Below, in pieces: positions 50,001 to 59,610 of a DNA stretch of 64,000 nt (its first letter is position 1; each line of letters starts with the position of its first letter). This stretch comes from Pithys albifrons albifrons (taxonomy: Eukaryota > Chordata > Aves > Passeriformes > Thamnophilidae), in contig NC_092480.1 of NCBI RefSeq assembly GCF_047495875.1, positions 1,798,001 through 1,862,000 on the forward strand, read 5' to 3'. The notes below the pieces were generated by a model. That model had not been told where the DNA came from, ran no database searches, and saw only the letters and a list, made by a program, of their open reading frames with translations. A program made the position numbers and the translations under genes.

Positions 50001-53000
50001 GTGGTTGATGTTCCTCCCACTGCACACCCACAGGTCATTGCTCAGAGGCTGATGCAGTCCAAACAAACAATACCTCACTACTACCTTTCCATCGATGTGA
50101 ACATGGGAGAAATCCTGGTGCTAAGGAAAGAACTCAATCAGGTAAAGCATTTGCCCACCCTGCTTTTGGTGGTGTGGCATCTTGGCTTGGGGGAAAACAG
50201 TCTTTTCAGTGCCTTTTGTACCTGCTGGGGATCAGTTCTGGGCTGTCTGTGACAGAATCAGACCTTTCACTGTCTGCTGATTCCTGACTTCCCTGAGAGC
50301 TGCTCTGTGCTCTCCTTGGGGGGAATCCATTTTTCCACGTGGGAAGCAGAGCCAAAAGGCTTTTAAGGGTAGAAAATTTAAACAAAATAATAATTCTAAG
50401 CCAAATTTGGGCAAAACCAGACATTAAAAACTACTGTACCTTATGAATTGTGAAGGAGATGCATTCACCTCCTAAATTATCTTTGACTATTAATGCTTGC
50501 AAGGAGTGTGATTGTTTTCTAACCCTTTCTCTGAACAAGGGTGCCTGGCTGTGACTGCCCACGTTGATTGGGGTGATGTGTAGGAGACAAACTGACACCT
50601 CCAATCTCTTCATTTGCAGGAGGATAACATTAAGCTTTCAGTCAATGATTTCCTAATTAAAGCTTCTGCTCTGGCATGCTTGAAGGTGCCTGAGGCAAAT
50701 TCTTCATGGATGGACACAGTTATTCGGCAGTAAGTTTGTGGTGCTGTCAAAGCCCAAAACTTTCTTTGTTCAGTGGAGACTTCGTGGCAAAAGAGCAGAA
50801 ATTCTGCTGGGATTTGAGGAAGGGAAAACATCGAGGGGTTTTCATTACATTGCTAAGAACTTTGAGTCTAAGGCTGGTGTGCAAGGTGAAATAATTGGGG
50901 CAAAATCAGTATTGTTTTGGGGTTGTCTGAAGAGTTGTGAGGGGGTTTTTGGGTGCTGCCCTGCTGGAACCAGCAGTGTGTGCTGTGTGTGCTGCAGGAA
51001 CCACGTGGTGGACGTGAGCGTGGCCGTCAGCACCCCCGCCGGGCTCATCACACCCATCGTGTTCAACGCCCACACCAAGGGCTTGGCTGCCATCAGCAAG
51101 GATGTGGCTTCCCTGGCAGCCAGAGCCCGGGAAGGCAAACTCCAGCCCCACGAGTTCCAGGTGAGCAGCTGGGGCTGCTGTCGGGCACAATGCCCTTGGC
51201 TGGTGCAAATTAATCACAGAATCATAGAATGGATTGGGTTGGAAAAGACCTCCGAGATCATCAAGTCCAACCCTTGATCCAACCCCACTGTGATCACCAG
51301 CCCAGGGCACGGAGTGCCCTGGGCTGGTGATCACAGTAGGGTTGGATCAAGATGTGGTGGATTCTCACCCAGCGTCACATCCATAGAATGGATTGGGTTG
51401 GAAAAGACCTCTGAGATCATCAAAATCCAACCCTTGATCGAATCCCACTATGATCACGGAGTGCCCTGGGCTGGTGATCACAGTAGGGTTGGATCAAGAT
51501 ATGGTGGATCATAGTAAGGTTGGATCAAGATGTGGTGGATCACAGTAAGGTTGGATCAAAATGTGGTGGATCACAGTAAGGTTGGATCAAGATGTGGTGG
51601 ATCACAGTAAGGTTGGATCAAGATGTGGTGGATCACAGTAGGGTTGGATCAAGATGTGGTGGATCACAGTAAGGTTGGGTCAAGATGTGGTGGATCACAG
51701 TAAGGTTGGGTCAAGATGTGGTGGATCACAGTAAGGTTGGATCAAGATGTGGTGGATTCTCACTCAGTGCCACATCCATAGAATGGATTGGGTTGGAAAA
51801 GACCTCCGAGATCATCAAGTCCAACCCTTGGTCCAGCTCCAGTCCCTTTACCAGATCATGGCACTCAGTGCCACGGCCAAGCTCAGCTGAAAAACCTCCA
51901 GGGATGGGGAATCCACCCCCTCTCTGGGCAGCCCATTCCAATGCCTGAGCACTCTCTCTGCAAAGAATTTCTTTCTGATCTCCAACTTCAATTTCCCCTG
52001 GCAGAGCAGAGGCTGTTTTGTGATTGGTAATCACGGAATGGTGGAATAGCCTGAGTTGGGAGGGGCCCACAAGGATCATCCAGTCCAACTCCTGGCCCTG
52101 CACAGACACCTCAGCAGTCCCACCATTGTCCAAACCCTCCTGGAGTTCTGGCAGCCTTGGGACTGTGCCCACTGCCCTGGGCAGCCTGTTCAGTGCCCAC
52201 CACCCTCTGGGGGAAGGGCCCTGTCATGATATCCAGCCCAACCCTCCCTGACACAACTCCAGCCCTTCCCTGAGTCCTGTCACTGCTCACCCAAACAGAG
52301 ATCAGGAAGCTGCAGACCCCAGTGAGCCTCCCCTCAGTCTCCTCATTTCCACACAAACCAGCATTTTTGAGTCTGACCATGGGTGTGTTCTTCTCGTAGG
52401 GTGGTACTTTCACAATTTCCAATTTAGGAATGTATGGGATTAAGAATTTCTCTGCCATAATCAATCCACCTCAAGCCTGCATCCTCGCAGTGGGGTCCTC
52501 AGAGAAAAGGCTGGTGCCAGCTGACAATGAGAAAGGGTAAGTCTTCACCTGATGCTGAATCCAAGCTCTGAAACAACAGCTGGTTTTCTAACACTTCCAT
52601 TAGAAAATCATTTAAAAACCCCTGAAATTTCTTGTTGACAGGATGCTGTCAGTACCTTCTGAAGAACAGTGAGCTCTTGTTTGTGCCACACAGCTGTTAG
52701 AGAGAATCACAGTGACTGAGGAGGGGTTCCCCACACGTTTTTCTTGCAACCTCTTTGCAGGTTAAGGAAAGGCTGTTTCTTTCTTTGAGGGGCAGGATTG
52801 AGCTGAGGAAAAGGGTCTGGGATTCACAACGATTCAGGCACCTGTTCTTTTTCAACAACTAGCTTAAATTTGCACTTAAGGAAAACCTAAGGGAGGGGTT
52901 ATAATCCAGGTGTCCTGTATATGATTCCCCTGCCTGGAGCTTGCACTAGCACAGACCCAGGAAAAGGTTTATTTAACATTTTACCAGTGCTGGGTATCTG

Positions 53001-53470
53001 TCACTGACCCCTGAGGGGACTTGGTAAAATGGTTCTTTTGGACTGTGTGGGGCTGTTGTGATGCAAAGAAAGGTGAGCTCCCTGTCCTAAGGGGAGCACA
53101 CAAAGGGGTTTATTAGTGTCTTATGAAGTTACTTTCTTTAATTTTCCCTAGAAAAGGAATGAACATGATCTGCTCTCCAGTGCAATTTTTTCAGAAGCCC
53201 ACAGGGACAAACATCTCTCACCAAGCACCACCTGCTATTCCTGGCCCTCCCAGAAAAGCTTCTCTGCCCTGGCAGTGGCTCTGCCTTGCAGAGGAGCGTG
53301 TTAACCTTTTCTTTCTCTCCTTTCCCTGTGTTTCCTGCAGCTTTGACGTGGCCAGTGTGATGTCTGTTACCCTGAGCTGTGACCACCGTGTTGTGGATGG
53401 AGCAGTGGGAGCACAGTGGCTTGCTGAGTTCAAGAGTTTCCTGGAGAAGCCCATGACCATGCTGCTATAA
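44062..53470 (+). CDS. DLAT: DLAT, dihydrolipoamide acetyltransferase (PDH complex E2), 14 exons
   Basis: Exons: 44062-44304, 46012-46113, 46226-46350, 46446-46602, 47770-47896, 48180-48370, 48858-49020, 49202-49269, 49855-49944, 50034-50141, 50620-50729, 50998-51160, 52400-52536, 53341-53470. Phases agree, giving 637 residues (human 647). DLAT transfers acetyl groups from lipoyl-lysine to CoA and forms the mitochondrial pyruvate dehydrogenase core. Order: Arg-rich presequence (1-~80); lipoyl domain 1 (82-~157, ETDKATVGF, Lys120); linker; lipoyl domain 2 (210-~285, ETDKATIGF, Lys248); Pro/Ala linker; E1/E3-binding domain (~349-386, [16 protein letters not shown]); catalytic domain to the end with DHRVVDG (His610, Asp614). 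All key residues are present. The presequence contains a coding hexanucleotide repeat at 44163-44188 (PVPVPV). Confidence 0.98.
44320..45095 (+). repeat. C-rich minisatellite in DLAT intron 1
   Basis: Tandem CCCCCCCGGTGTCCCCTC with ATC, CATC or ACTGTCCCCTC spacers forms compound units of about 20-50 bp over about 775 bp. It begins about 15 bp after the exon 1 donor. GGTGTCC/GGACACC is its constant core. Confidence 0.95.
45307..45475 (-). mobile_element. CR1 LINE 3' end
   Basis: Antisense CR1 (ACAGAATCCCAGCATGTTCAG, GATTGGAAGGGATTTTAAAG, then the conserved GCCACCTGCCACTGTCCCAG block). It separates two unrelated minisatellites in DLAT intron 1. Confidence 0.85.
45495..46011 (+). repeat. ~80-160 bp minisatellite carrying copies of the DLAT exon 2 acceptor
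   Basis: Units read CTCCTGAGGGTCCATCCCTG, CCCTGTGTGTCCCTGCTG, TGGTGACACTGCCCTGTCCC, CCCCAGGTGGCCCTGACC. Acceptor-like CAG/GTGGCCCTG occurs at 45586, 45744, 45839 and 45917, and as the true exon 2 start at 46012. A CAGCAGGTCCCTGCCCC variant also occurs. The array abuts exon 2 with no gap. Confidence 0.93.
46679..46822 (-). mobile_element. tRNA-Ile-derived SINE with CR1-like tail (TguSINE1-like)
   Basis: On the minus strand: GAGCTCAGTTGGTTAAAAC (A-box region), TGCAATAATGCCAAGGTCG, and a clear B box in GTGGGTTCAATCCCC. The tail TTGGACTCGATGATCCTTGT ends GGGATTCTGTGA. It belongs to the same family as the element at 3608-3735, in DLAT intron 4. Confidence 0.87.
51213..52020 (-). mobile_element. 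CR1 double-tail element with palindrome and 31-bp array
   Basis: Antisense orientation. From the left: a CR1 terminus (51213-51275); a hairpin with 24-bp perfect arms (51287-51310 and 51314-51337, 3-nt loop); a second CR1 terminus (51382-51440); nine copies of a 31-bp unit (CACAGTAAGGTTGGATCAAG plus ATGTGGTGGAT, 51479-51757); then a further CR1 3' segment to about 52020. It fills most of DLAT intron 12. Confidence 0.9.
52026..52320 (-). mobile_element. CR1 LINE 3' end (second subfamily)
   Basis: Antisense CR1 beginning TAATCACGGAATGGTGGAAT, then GGGGCCCACAAGGATCATCC, CAGTCCAACTCCTGGCC, and CACCCTCTGGGGGAAGGGCC upstream. It is more diverged than its neighbour and belongs to another subfamily. 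It ends about 80 bp before DLAT exon 13. Confidence 0.85.
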
Positions 53471-54775
53471 TTTACCCACCATGCAAGCAGAGTTTTCCTG
53501 GATCACAGTTGTGTTTTAAACAAGCTATTTAGACTGTAGTGTTCAGACTTTAAGAGAGTTCCTTTTTTTATTTAAAATATGTATTATATTATCTGGTAAT
53601 GTTATTACCAGTCTGTACAGAAAAAGTTTGCAAAAGTGCTTTTCAGAGCAATATTACAACTGCACTGTATTTTTATACAGTTAGTGAACTTGCAAACTCT
53701 TCCAAAAACAGAGTTAAGCATCCCAGAGTTAAAGCTGATCCTGGCAGAATTCCCACTGCCAGCTGCTCCTCAGCTCGGGTGGGCAGGGGGTGCAAACCAA
53801 CAGTTTCATGTTCTCAGAAATATGAATTACAAACATCATCTCTTCACAGGAGTGCAGATGAGATTGGTCACAGTCAGCAGAAGGTGAATTCCCACACTGT
53901 CCTGTCCCTGGGGTGGGTGAGATGGCAAATGCACTGAGGGACTGAAGTGCCTGGGGATAGATTCTCAAAGGCCAAGTGCCAGTGTTCCAAAGCTTTCTTG
54001 GAATCTGGCTCTGGGCTGGAGCTGCTCAGCTACGTGATCCCTTTTGCACTTTAAGGGGACAGAGCAGTGCTGTCTGTGGGGTCACAGCTCTCTGTGCCAC
54101 CAGGAATGTGCTGTCTGCTCATGGACTTTCACTCACATGTGCTTTTTGTATGGAATCTCTTCAGTTGCTGTTCTTGCTAAGCTAATCCCAGACTCCCATG
54201 CCATGGAAGTAACTGTTTTGCAGAGTGTTCAGGAGGATCTGTGTGTTGGAACCCAATGTAGACACCCCACACATGCTGATAATCCCACCAGTGGATGTAA
54301 GTCGTGTGAGGACTTGAATGTTTGGAATTTTTATTTCAGGCATTCTAACATAGGAAGCTCTGACTCAGTCCCTGGAGTTTTAGGCCTTCCCTCCCCTGTC
54401 TGTGCTGTGCCAGCCTCAGAAAGCTGCAGAATGTGCTCTCCATGTACATATTGTATGTAAGGTGCTCCACTAGTTTGTTGGACTCATGTCCAGTTACTCC
54501 AGTTGTTGCATCCTGCCAGGGGTGCAGTGCTGAACATTCTTAATTTCCACTTTCCACATGGAAATGTTGATGTAAAAAGGGCAACTGTGCAGTAATGACA
54601 AAGTGATCAGGAGAATTAAGTAGGGGGGAAGAAGAGCTTAGAAGAAAAGAGTTCAAGCTGATCCATTATTCTGTATATTGCATTAAGTACTGTCTCCTGT
54701 AAAGTTCTACAGAATTCACTAAAGATATTGGAAGAAAATACTGTGGAAATTAAATATTTTTGTGGGAACTATTTA
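53471..54775 (+). other. DLAT: DLAT 3' UTR (approximate)
   Basis: Single-copy A/T-rich sequence after the stop. ATTAAA at 54749-54754 is a plausible polyadenylation signal; another ATTAAA lies at about 54900. The end is therefore approximate. 54776-55312 contains nothing I recognise. Confidence 0.45.
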
Positions 54776-55312
54776 GTGTCTGGTTGCTGTGATACCTGGT
54801 TTTCATGCCTTGCTTAAGCAACAAAAACTGCATTAAGGTTCTGGGTTTTAATGATCTCAAATACCCTGGTTCCAGATGGCTCTAGTGAACCCATTTTCCA
54901 TTAAATGTTTGGAATTGACAACTACTAAACCATGTTCAGTGCTTTTCTCTTCAGTCGTGTGTGGCTTTACTGTTCTGCTCTGCAGCCTTTCAGTCTGGCA
55001 CTGAAACTCACCCTATTAACCCAAAATTCCATCACAGTGTTCCAGAATTCCTGCTTGCTTGCTCTTTCCAGCAGTGATCCTGAGAATTCCTGGCTTCTCA
55101 CCTGGGCTCCCTGTGAGTGACACACCTGTGCAGGCTGTGCCAGCACCAAACACTCAGGAGAGCTGCTCCAACCACGGGAACCCAGGCAAATTCTTCAACA
55201 AAAACACATCAAAACTGTCACTGCTGCTCCTCAAGGCAACATGAATCATGTAGTAAAGTGTGTAGGCATTGCTGCAGCTCTAACTGTGGGTACACAAATG
55301 CTGTAACTATAA

Positions 55313-56083
55313 ATCACAGAATCATGGAATGGATTGGGTTGGAAAAGAGCTCTGAGATCATCAAGTCCAACCCTTGATCCAATCCCACTGTGATCATCAG
55401 CCCAGGGCACGGAGTGCCCTGGGCTGATGATCACAGTGGGGTTGGATCAAGATGTGGTTGGATCAAGACATGATGGTCACAGTGGGGTTGGATCAAGACA
55501 TGGTTGGATCAAGACATGATGATCACAGTGGGGTTGGATCAAGATGTGGTTGGATCAAGACATGATGATCACAGTGGGGTTGGATCAAGACATGGTTGGA
55601 TCAAGACATGATGGTCACAGTGGGGTTGGATCAAGATGTGGTTGGATCAAGACATGATGATCACAGTGGGGTTGGATCAAGACATGGTTGGATCAAGACA
55701 TGATGGTCACAGTGGGGTTGGATCAAGACATGGTTGGATCAAGACATGATGATCACAGTGGGGTTGGATCAAGACGTGGATTCTCACTCAGTGCCACATC
55801 CATAGAATCACAGAATGGATTGGGCTGGAAAAGACCTCTGAGATCATCAAGTCCAACCCTTGGTCCAACTCCAGTCCCTTTACCAGATCATGGCACTCAG
55901 TGCCACGGCCAAGCTCAGCTGAAAAACCTCCAGGGATGGGGAATCCACCCCCTCTCTGGGCAGCCCATTCCAATCCCTGAGCACTCTCTCTGCAAAGAAT
56001 TTTTTCTGCTCTCCAATTTCCCCTGGCAGAGCTTGAGCCCATTGTGCCCCCTTGTCCTATTGCTGAGTGCCTGGGATCCAAGT
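55313..56083 (-). mobile_element. CR1 double-tail element with palindrome and 46-bp array
   Basis: Antisense CR1 terminus; hairpin with 24-bp arms (55387-55410 and 55414-55437); about eight copies of a 46-bp unit built from two GGTTGGATCAAGA halves (to 55780); then a longer CR1 3' segment (55800-56083). Both arms carry the ATCAG/CTGAT version of the stem. It lies between DLAT and the PIH1D2 3' end. Confidence 0.9.
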
Positions 56084-56265
56084 ACTCCTTGTTGAGTATT
56101 TACAGTCTTATTTTTTCCTGACTTTGGTGGTGCTGGTACTGCTCCATCTTCTCTACTTGCCTTTTCCAAAGGCACCTGAGTCATTCACCCCCTAAAGATT
56201 AAACAGTCAGAAAAAAACCCAACTCATAATTTAAAAGTAAGGTTCTCACTCTGGGCTTTTGTTCT

Positions 56266-59200
56266 TTAATCTGGGACCAGGAGCTGGGCAGAATGAGGAT
56301 CTGGCTTGGCAAGTGGTGCTGAGATAAACAACACCCTTTTTGTTTTGTTAAATACTGCTGTAGTTGTTTCTTCATCCACCTGTTCTGGCAAATCCAGTTG
56401 TAATTTGTACTTTTCAGGAACTTCAATGATGATGTCATCCTAAACCAAGAAAATTAAAATCCTTGATTAACTGAGAGGGAATTTCCAGGGATTGGGTGCT
56501 GGACAGAACACAGAGGGTTGTTCTTTGTGCTGTCTTACCTTTGACACGCTGAGGTCACACTGGGAGGCAGAGCTGACGTGGGGCAGTTCAATCCTGAGCA
56601 TAATTTTGAGCCATTCCCTCTTTGCATCCCACACAGTGACCATTTTATAGGCAGGGCTGCTTGGCTTCTTTGGCAGCTGCATGCTGGAAATCTCCTCTAT
56701 CAGGACCCCCTTGGCCTCTGTCCCACCTGGGTCCCTCCTGCTGCCCTCAGGCCCCTCAGTCGGTCCTTGCAAGGAAAAGAAGCTTTTCACACACATCACT
56801 TACCAAAACTGTGACATTGACCCACTTGACAAACCCATCATGGAAGTTTGACCTGTGAGAGGTGATTGTGTGAGCTGAGAACTGTTACTGACAGCAGATC
56901 ATAGAATGGATTGGGTTGGAAAAGACCTCTGAGATCATCAAGTCCAACCCTTGATCCAACCCCACTGTGATCACCAGCCCAGGGCACAGAGTGCCCTGGG
57001 CTGGTGATCACAGTAGGGTTGGATCAAGATGTGGTGGATTCTCCCTCACTGCCACATCCATGGAATGGATTGGGTTGGAAAAGCCCTCCAAGATCATCAA
57101 GTCCAACCCTTGGTCCAACTCCAGTCCCTTTACCAGATCATGGCACTCAGTGCCACGGCCAAGCTCAGCTGAAAAACCTCCAGGGATGGGGAATCCACCC
57201 CCTCTCTGGGCAGACCATTCCAATCCCTGAGCACTCTCTCTGCAAACAAGTTTTTTCTGATCTCCAACTTCAATTTCCCCTGGCAGAGCTTGAGCCCATC
57301 GTGCCCCCTTGTCCTATTGCTGAGTGCCTGGGAGAAGAGACCAACCCCCACCTGGCCACAACTCCCCTTCAGGCAGTTCCAGACAGTGCTGAGGTCACCT
57401 CTGAGCCTCCTCTTCTCCAGGCTGAACACCCCCAGCTCCCTCAGCCTCTCCCCACAGCACTTGTGCTCCAGTCCCTTCTCCAGCCTCTTTGCTCTTCTCA
57501 GTTGGGTTGGAAGAGACCTCTGAGATCATCCTGATCCTTCTCCAGATCCCTCCTGCCTGTCCATATCCTCCTCCAGGTCTCTCCAGCCTGTCCAGATCCT
57601 TCTCCAGATCCCTCCAGTCCATCCAGGTCCCTTTCCAGGTCCCTCCTGCCCTCCAGCAGGTCGACACTCCCTCCCAACTTGGTGTCATCAGCAAATTTGC
57701 TGCTGATGGACTCAATCCCCTCATCTAAATCATCCATACAGATGTCAAACAGGTCTGGCCCCAGCTCTGACCCCACCTACCCCTGGTGCCCTGGCTGGGC
57801 TGTGGCTCTGGGGGCTCAGGTGCCCGTCCCGGGCGCTGCTCCATCATTCCCAGGCTTCCCTTTGGTGGGAATGGCTCGATGGTGTAGGAGTGGGGAAGCA
57901 CCAGGTTGTGTCGTTCCTCAAGGAACTGAAGTGTCTGATGGATCAGGTGCTCCATTTTCTCTTGGCTTTTTTCCACCCCCTGGAGAACATCTGGGTTGAA
58001 CGCCACGTCGATGACGCTGTACAGGCCTAGGGGGGCAAGGTGTGTGTCAGTCACTGCTGTGGCACTGGAGATCTTTGGGACAATCCCAAAGGAAAGAAGG
58101 GAACTCGTGGCTTCTGGGCAGAGAGGGAATCCCACCTCACTTGGAGATCCCAGAATGCCTGGGGTTGGAAGGGACCTTGGGGATCACCCAGTCCAGGGTC
58201 ACCTGGAGCAGGTGACACAGGAACACATCAGGGGGTTTGGAAGGGGCTGGGACATCAGGGGGAATTCATTGATGGGAAGGGCTGTCAAATATTGGAAGGG
58301 CTGGGACATCAGGGGGAATTTATTCATGGAAAGGCATTGGAAGGGGCTGGGACATCAGGGGGAATTTATTCATGGAAAGGCATTGGAAGGGGCTGGGACA
58401 TCAGGGGGAATTTATTCATGGAAAGGCATTGGAAGGGGGTGGGACATCAGGGGGAATTTATTCATGGAAAGGCATTGGAAGGGGCTGGGACATCAGGGGG
58501 AATTTATTCATGGAAAGGCATTGGAAGGGGCTGGGACATCAGGGGGAATTTATTCATGGAAGGGCTGGGACATCAGGGGGAATTTATAGATGGGAAGGGG
58601 CTGGAATATCAGGGGAATTTATTCAGGGGAAAGCATTGGAAAGGGCTGGGATATCAGGGGAATTTATGGATGGGAAGGCTTTGGAAGAGGCTGGGAAATC
58701 AGGGGAAATTATCGATGGAAGGCTTGGAAAGAGCCTGGGATATCAGGGGAACTTATGGATGGAAAGGCTTGCAAAGGGGCTGGAATATCAGGGGGAAATA
58801 TTGATGGGAAGGCTTTGGAAAGGGCTGGGACACCAGGGGGAATGTATCCATGGAAAGCTTTGGAAGGGGCTGGGACACCAGGGGGAATGTATCCATGGAA
58901 GGCTTTGGAAGGGGCTGGGACACCAGGGGGAATGTATCCATGGAAGGCTTTGGAAGGGGCTGGGACACCAGGGGGAATGTATCCATGGAAGGCTTTGGAA
59001 GGGGCTGGGACACCAGGGGGAATGTATCCATGGAAGGCTTTGGAAGGGGCTGGGACACCAGGGGGAATGTATCCATGGAAGGCTTTGGAAGGGGCTGGGA
59101 CACCAGGGGGAATGTATCCATGGAAGGCTTTGGAAGGGGCTGCCCGGCGGGTTCGCATCCCCATCCCTGCAGGTGCCCAAGGACAAGGCGGGGCTGTGCC

Positions 59201-59519
59201 ACAGGCCGGACTGTGATCTCAGCGACCTCTTCCAGCCTCAGTGTCTGTGTCCTGTTGGAAGAACAAACCCCCCCGGCCCCTCCGCACCTCCCTCCGCCTG
59301 CACGTCCCGCAGCGGCCCCGCGAGGGCCGGGCCGGGGGGCGGCACGGCGGGCCAGGCGCACACATTGATGAAGAGCGGGCGGGTGTGGGCGATGCGGAGG
59401 CAGAGGCGCGGCTGTGGCGGTGTCGGTGTCGGTGCCGGTGTCGCTGTCAGTGCCGCTGCCCGGGCCGCGGCCAGGCCGTGCAGCAGCAGCGCACACAGCG
59501 CGGCCACCGAGGCCGCCAT
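56266..59519 (-). CDS. PIH1D2: PIH1D2, PIH-domain co-chaperone (4 exons)
   Basis: Minus-strand exons in transcript order: 59519-59288, 58026-57781, 56765-56539, 56439-56266. Phases agree, giving 292 residues (human 315). The PIH core is recognised from [23 protein letters not shown] and [10 protein letters not shown]. The C-terminal CS-like half is recognised from [34 protein letters not shown] and [18 protein letters not shown]. Family knowledge: PIH proteins link HSP90 and RUVBL1/2 to clients, and PIH1D2 belongs to the R2SP-type complex, prominent in testis and ciliated cells. The family's N-terminal helical segment is not recognisable; the present N-terminus is Ala-rich. Start chosen as the first in-frame ATG after the shared promoter. 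Intron 1 is a minisatellite and intron 2 is mostly CR1. Confidence 0.9.
56898..57779 (-). mobile_element. CR1 with palindromic double tail and reverse-transcriptase remnant
   Basis: Antisense. A CR1 terminus, a hairpin (arms 56964-56987 and 56991-57014), a second terminus, and a long 3' segment to about 57500. Then comes the end of CR1 ORF2: on the minus strand 57775-57660 reads [15 protein letters not shown] and [11 protein letters not shown], the latter the reverse-transcriptase catalytic FADD box. A CAGATCCTTCTCCAGATCCC-type repeat lies between. It fills PIH1D2 intron 2 and abuts the exon 2 splice donor at 57781. Confidence 0.9.
58149..58235 (-). mobile_element. CR1 3'-end fragment
   Basis: Antisense CR1 terminus (CCCAGAATGCCTGGGGTTGG, GGACCTTGGGGATCACCCAG). 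It is short and resembles the 42256 copy more than the nearby double-tail copies. PIH1D2 intron 1. Confidence 0.82.
58240..59140 (+). repeat. 46/45-bp minisatellite filling PIH1D2 intron 1
   Basis: The left block has units of 46 bp (GGGCTGGGACATCAGGGGG, AATTTATTCATGGAAAGGCA). The middle is degenerate. The right block (58830-59140) has seven near-identical 45-bp units (GGGCTGGGACACCAGGGGG, AATGTATCCATGGAAGGCTT). The 45-bp block keeps one frame open as a 15-residue repeat, an artefact in my view. Confidence 0.94.
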
Positions 59520-59610
59520 GGCCGCCCCGTCGCCATGGAGACGCCGCCGGAAGGAACCGCGCGGCACTTCCGGCCCGGCCCGGCCCCGCCAGCGCCATCG
59601 CGGGCCCAGC
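59520..59610. promoter_or_regulatory. Bidirectional PIH1D2/NKAPD1 promoter
   Basis: Only 91 bp separate the two divergent start codons. The sequence is CpG-rich. It contains GTCGCCATGGAGAC at 59529-59542, close to the RFX X-box palindrome, and CACTTCCGGCCC (59571-59582), an ETS-type CTTCCGG site. Transcription starts must lie inside or overlap this interval and the first exons. The same head-to-head arrangement exists in mammals. Confidence 0.7.

Noticed and set aside
57660..57776. Possible functional reverse transcriptase gene
   Set aside because: Only the last part of CR1 ORF2 around the FADD box is present, and it is interrupted by repeats; a dead 5'-truncated LINE.
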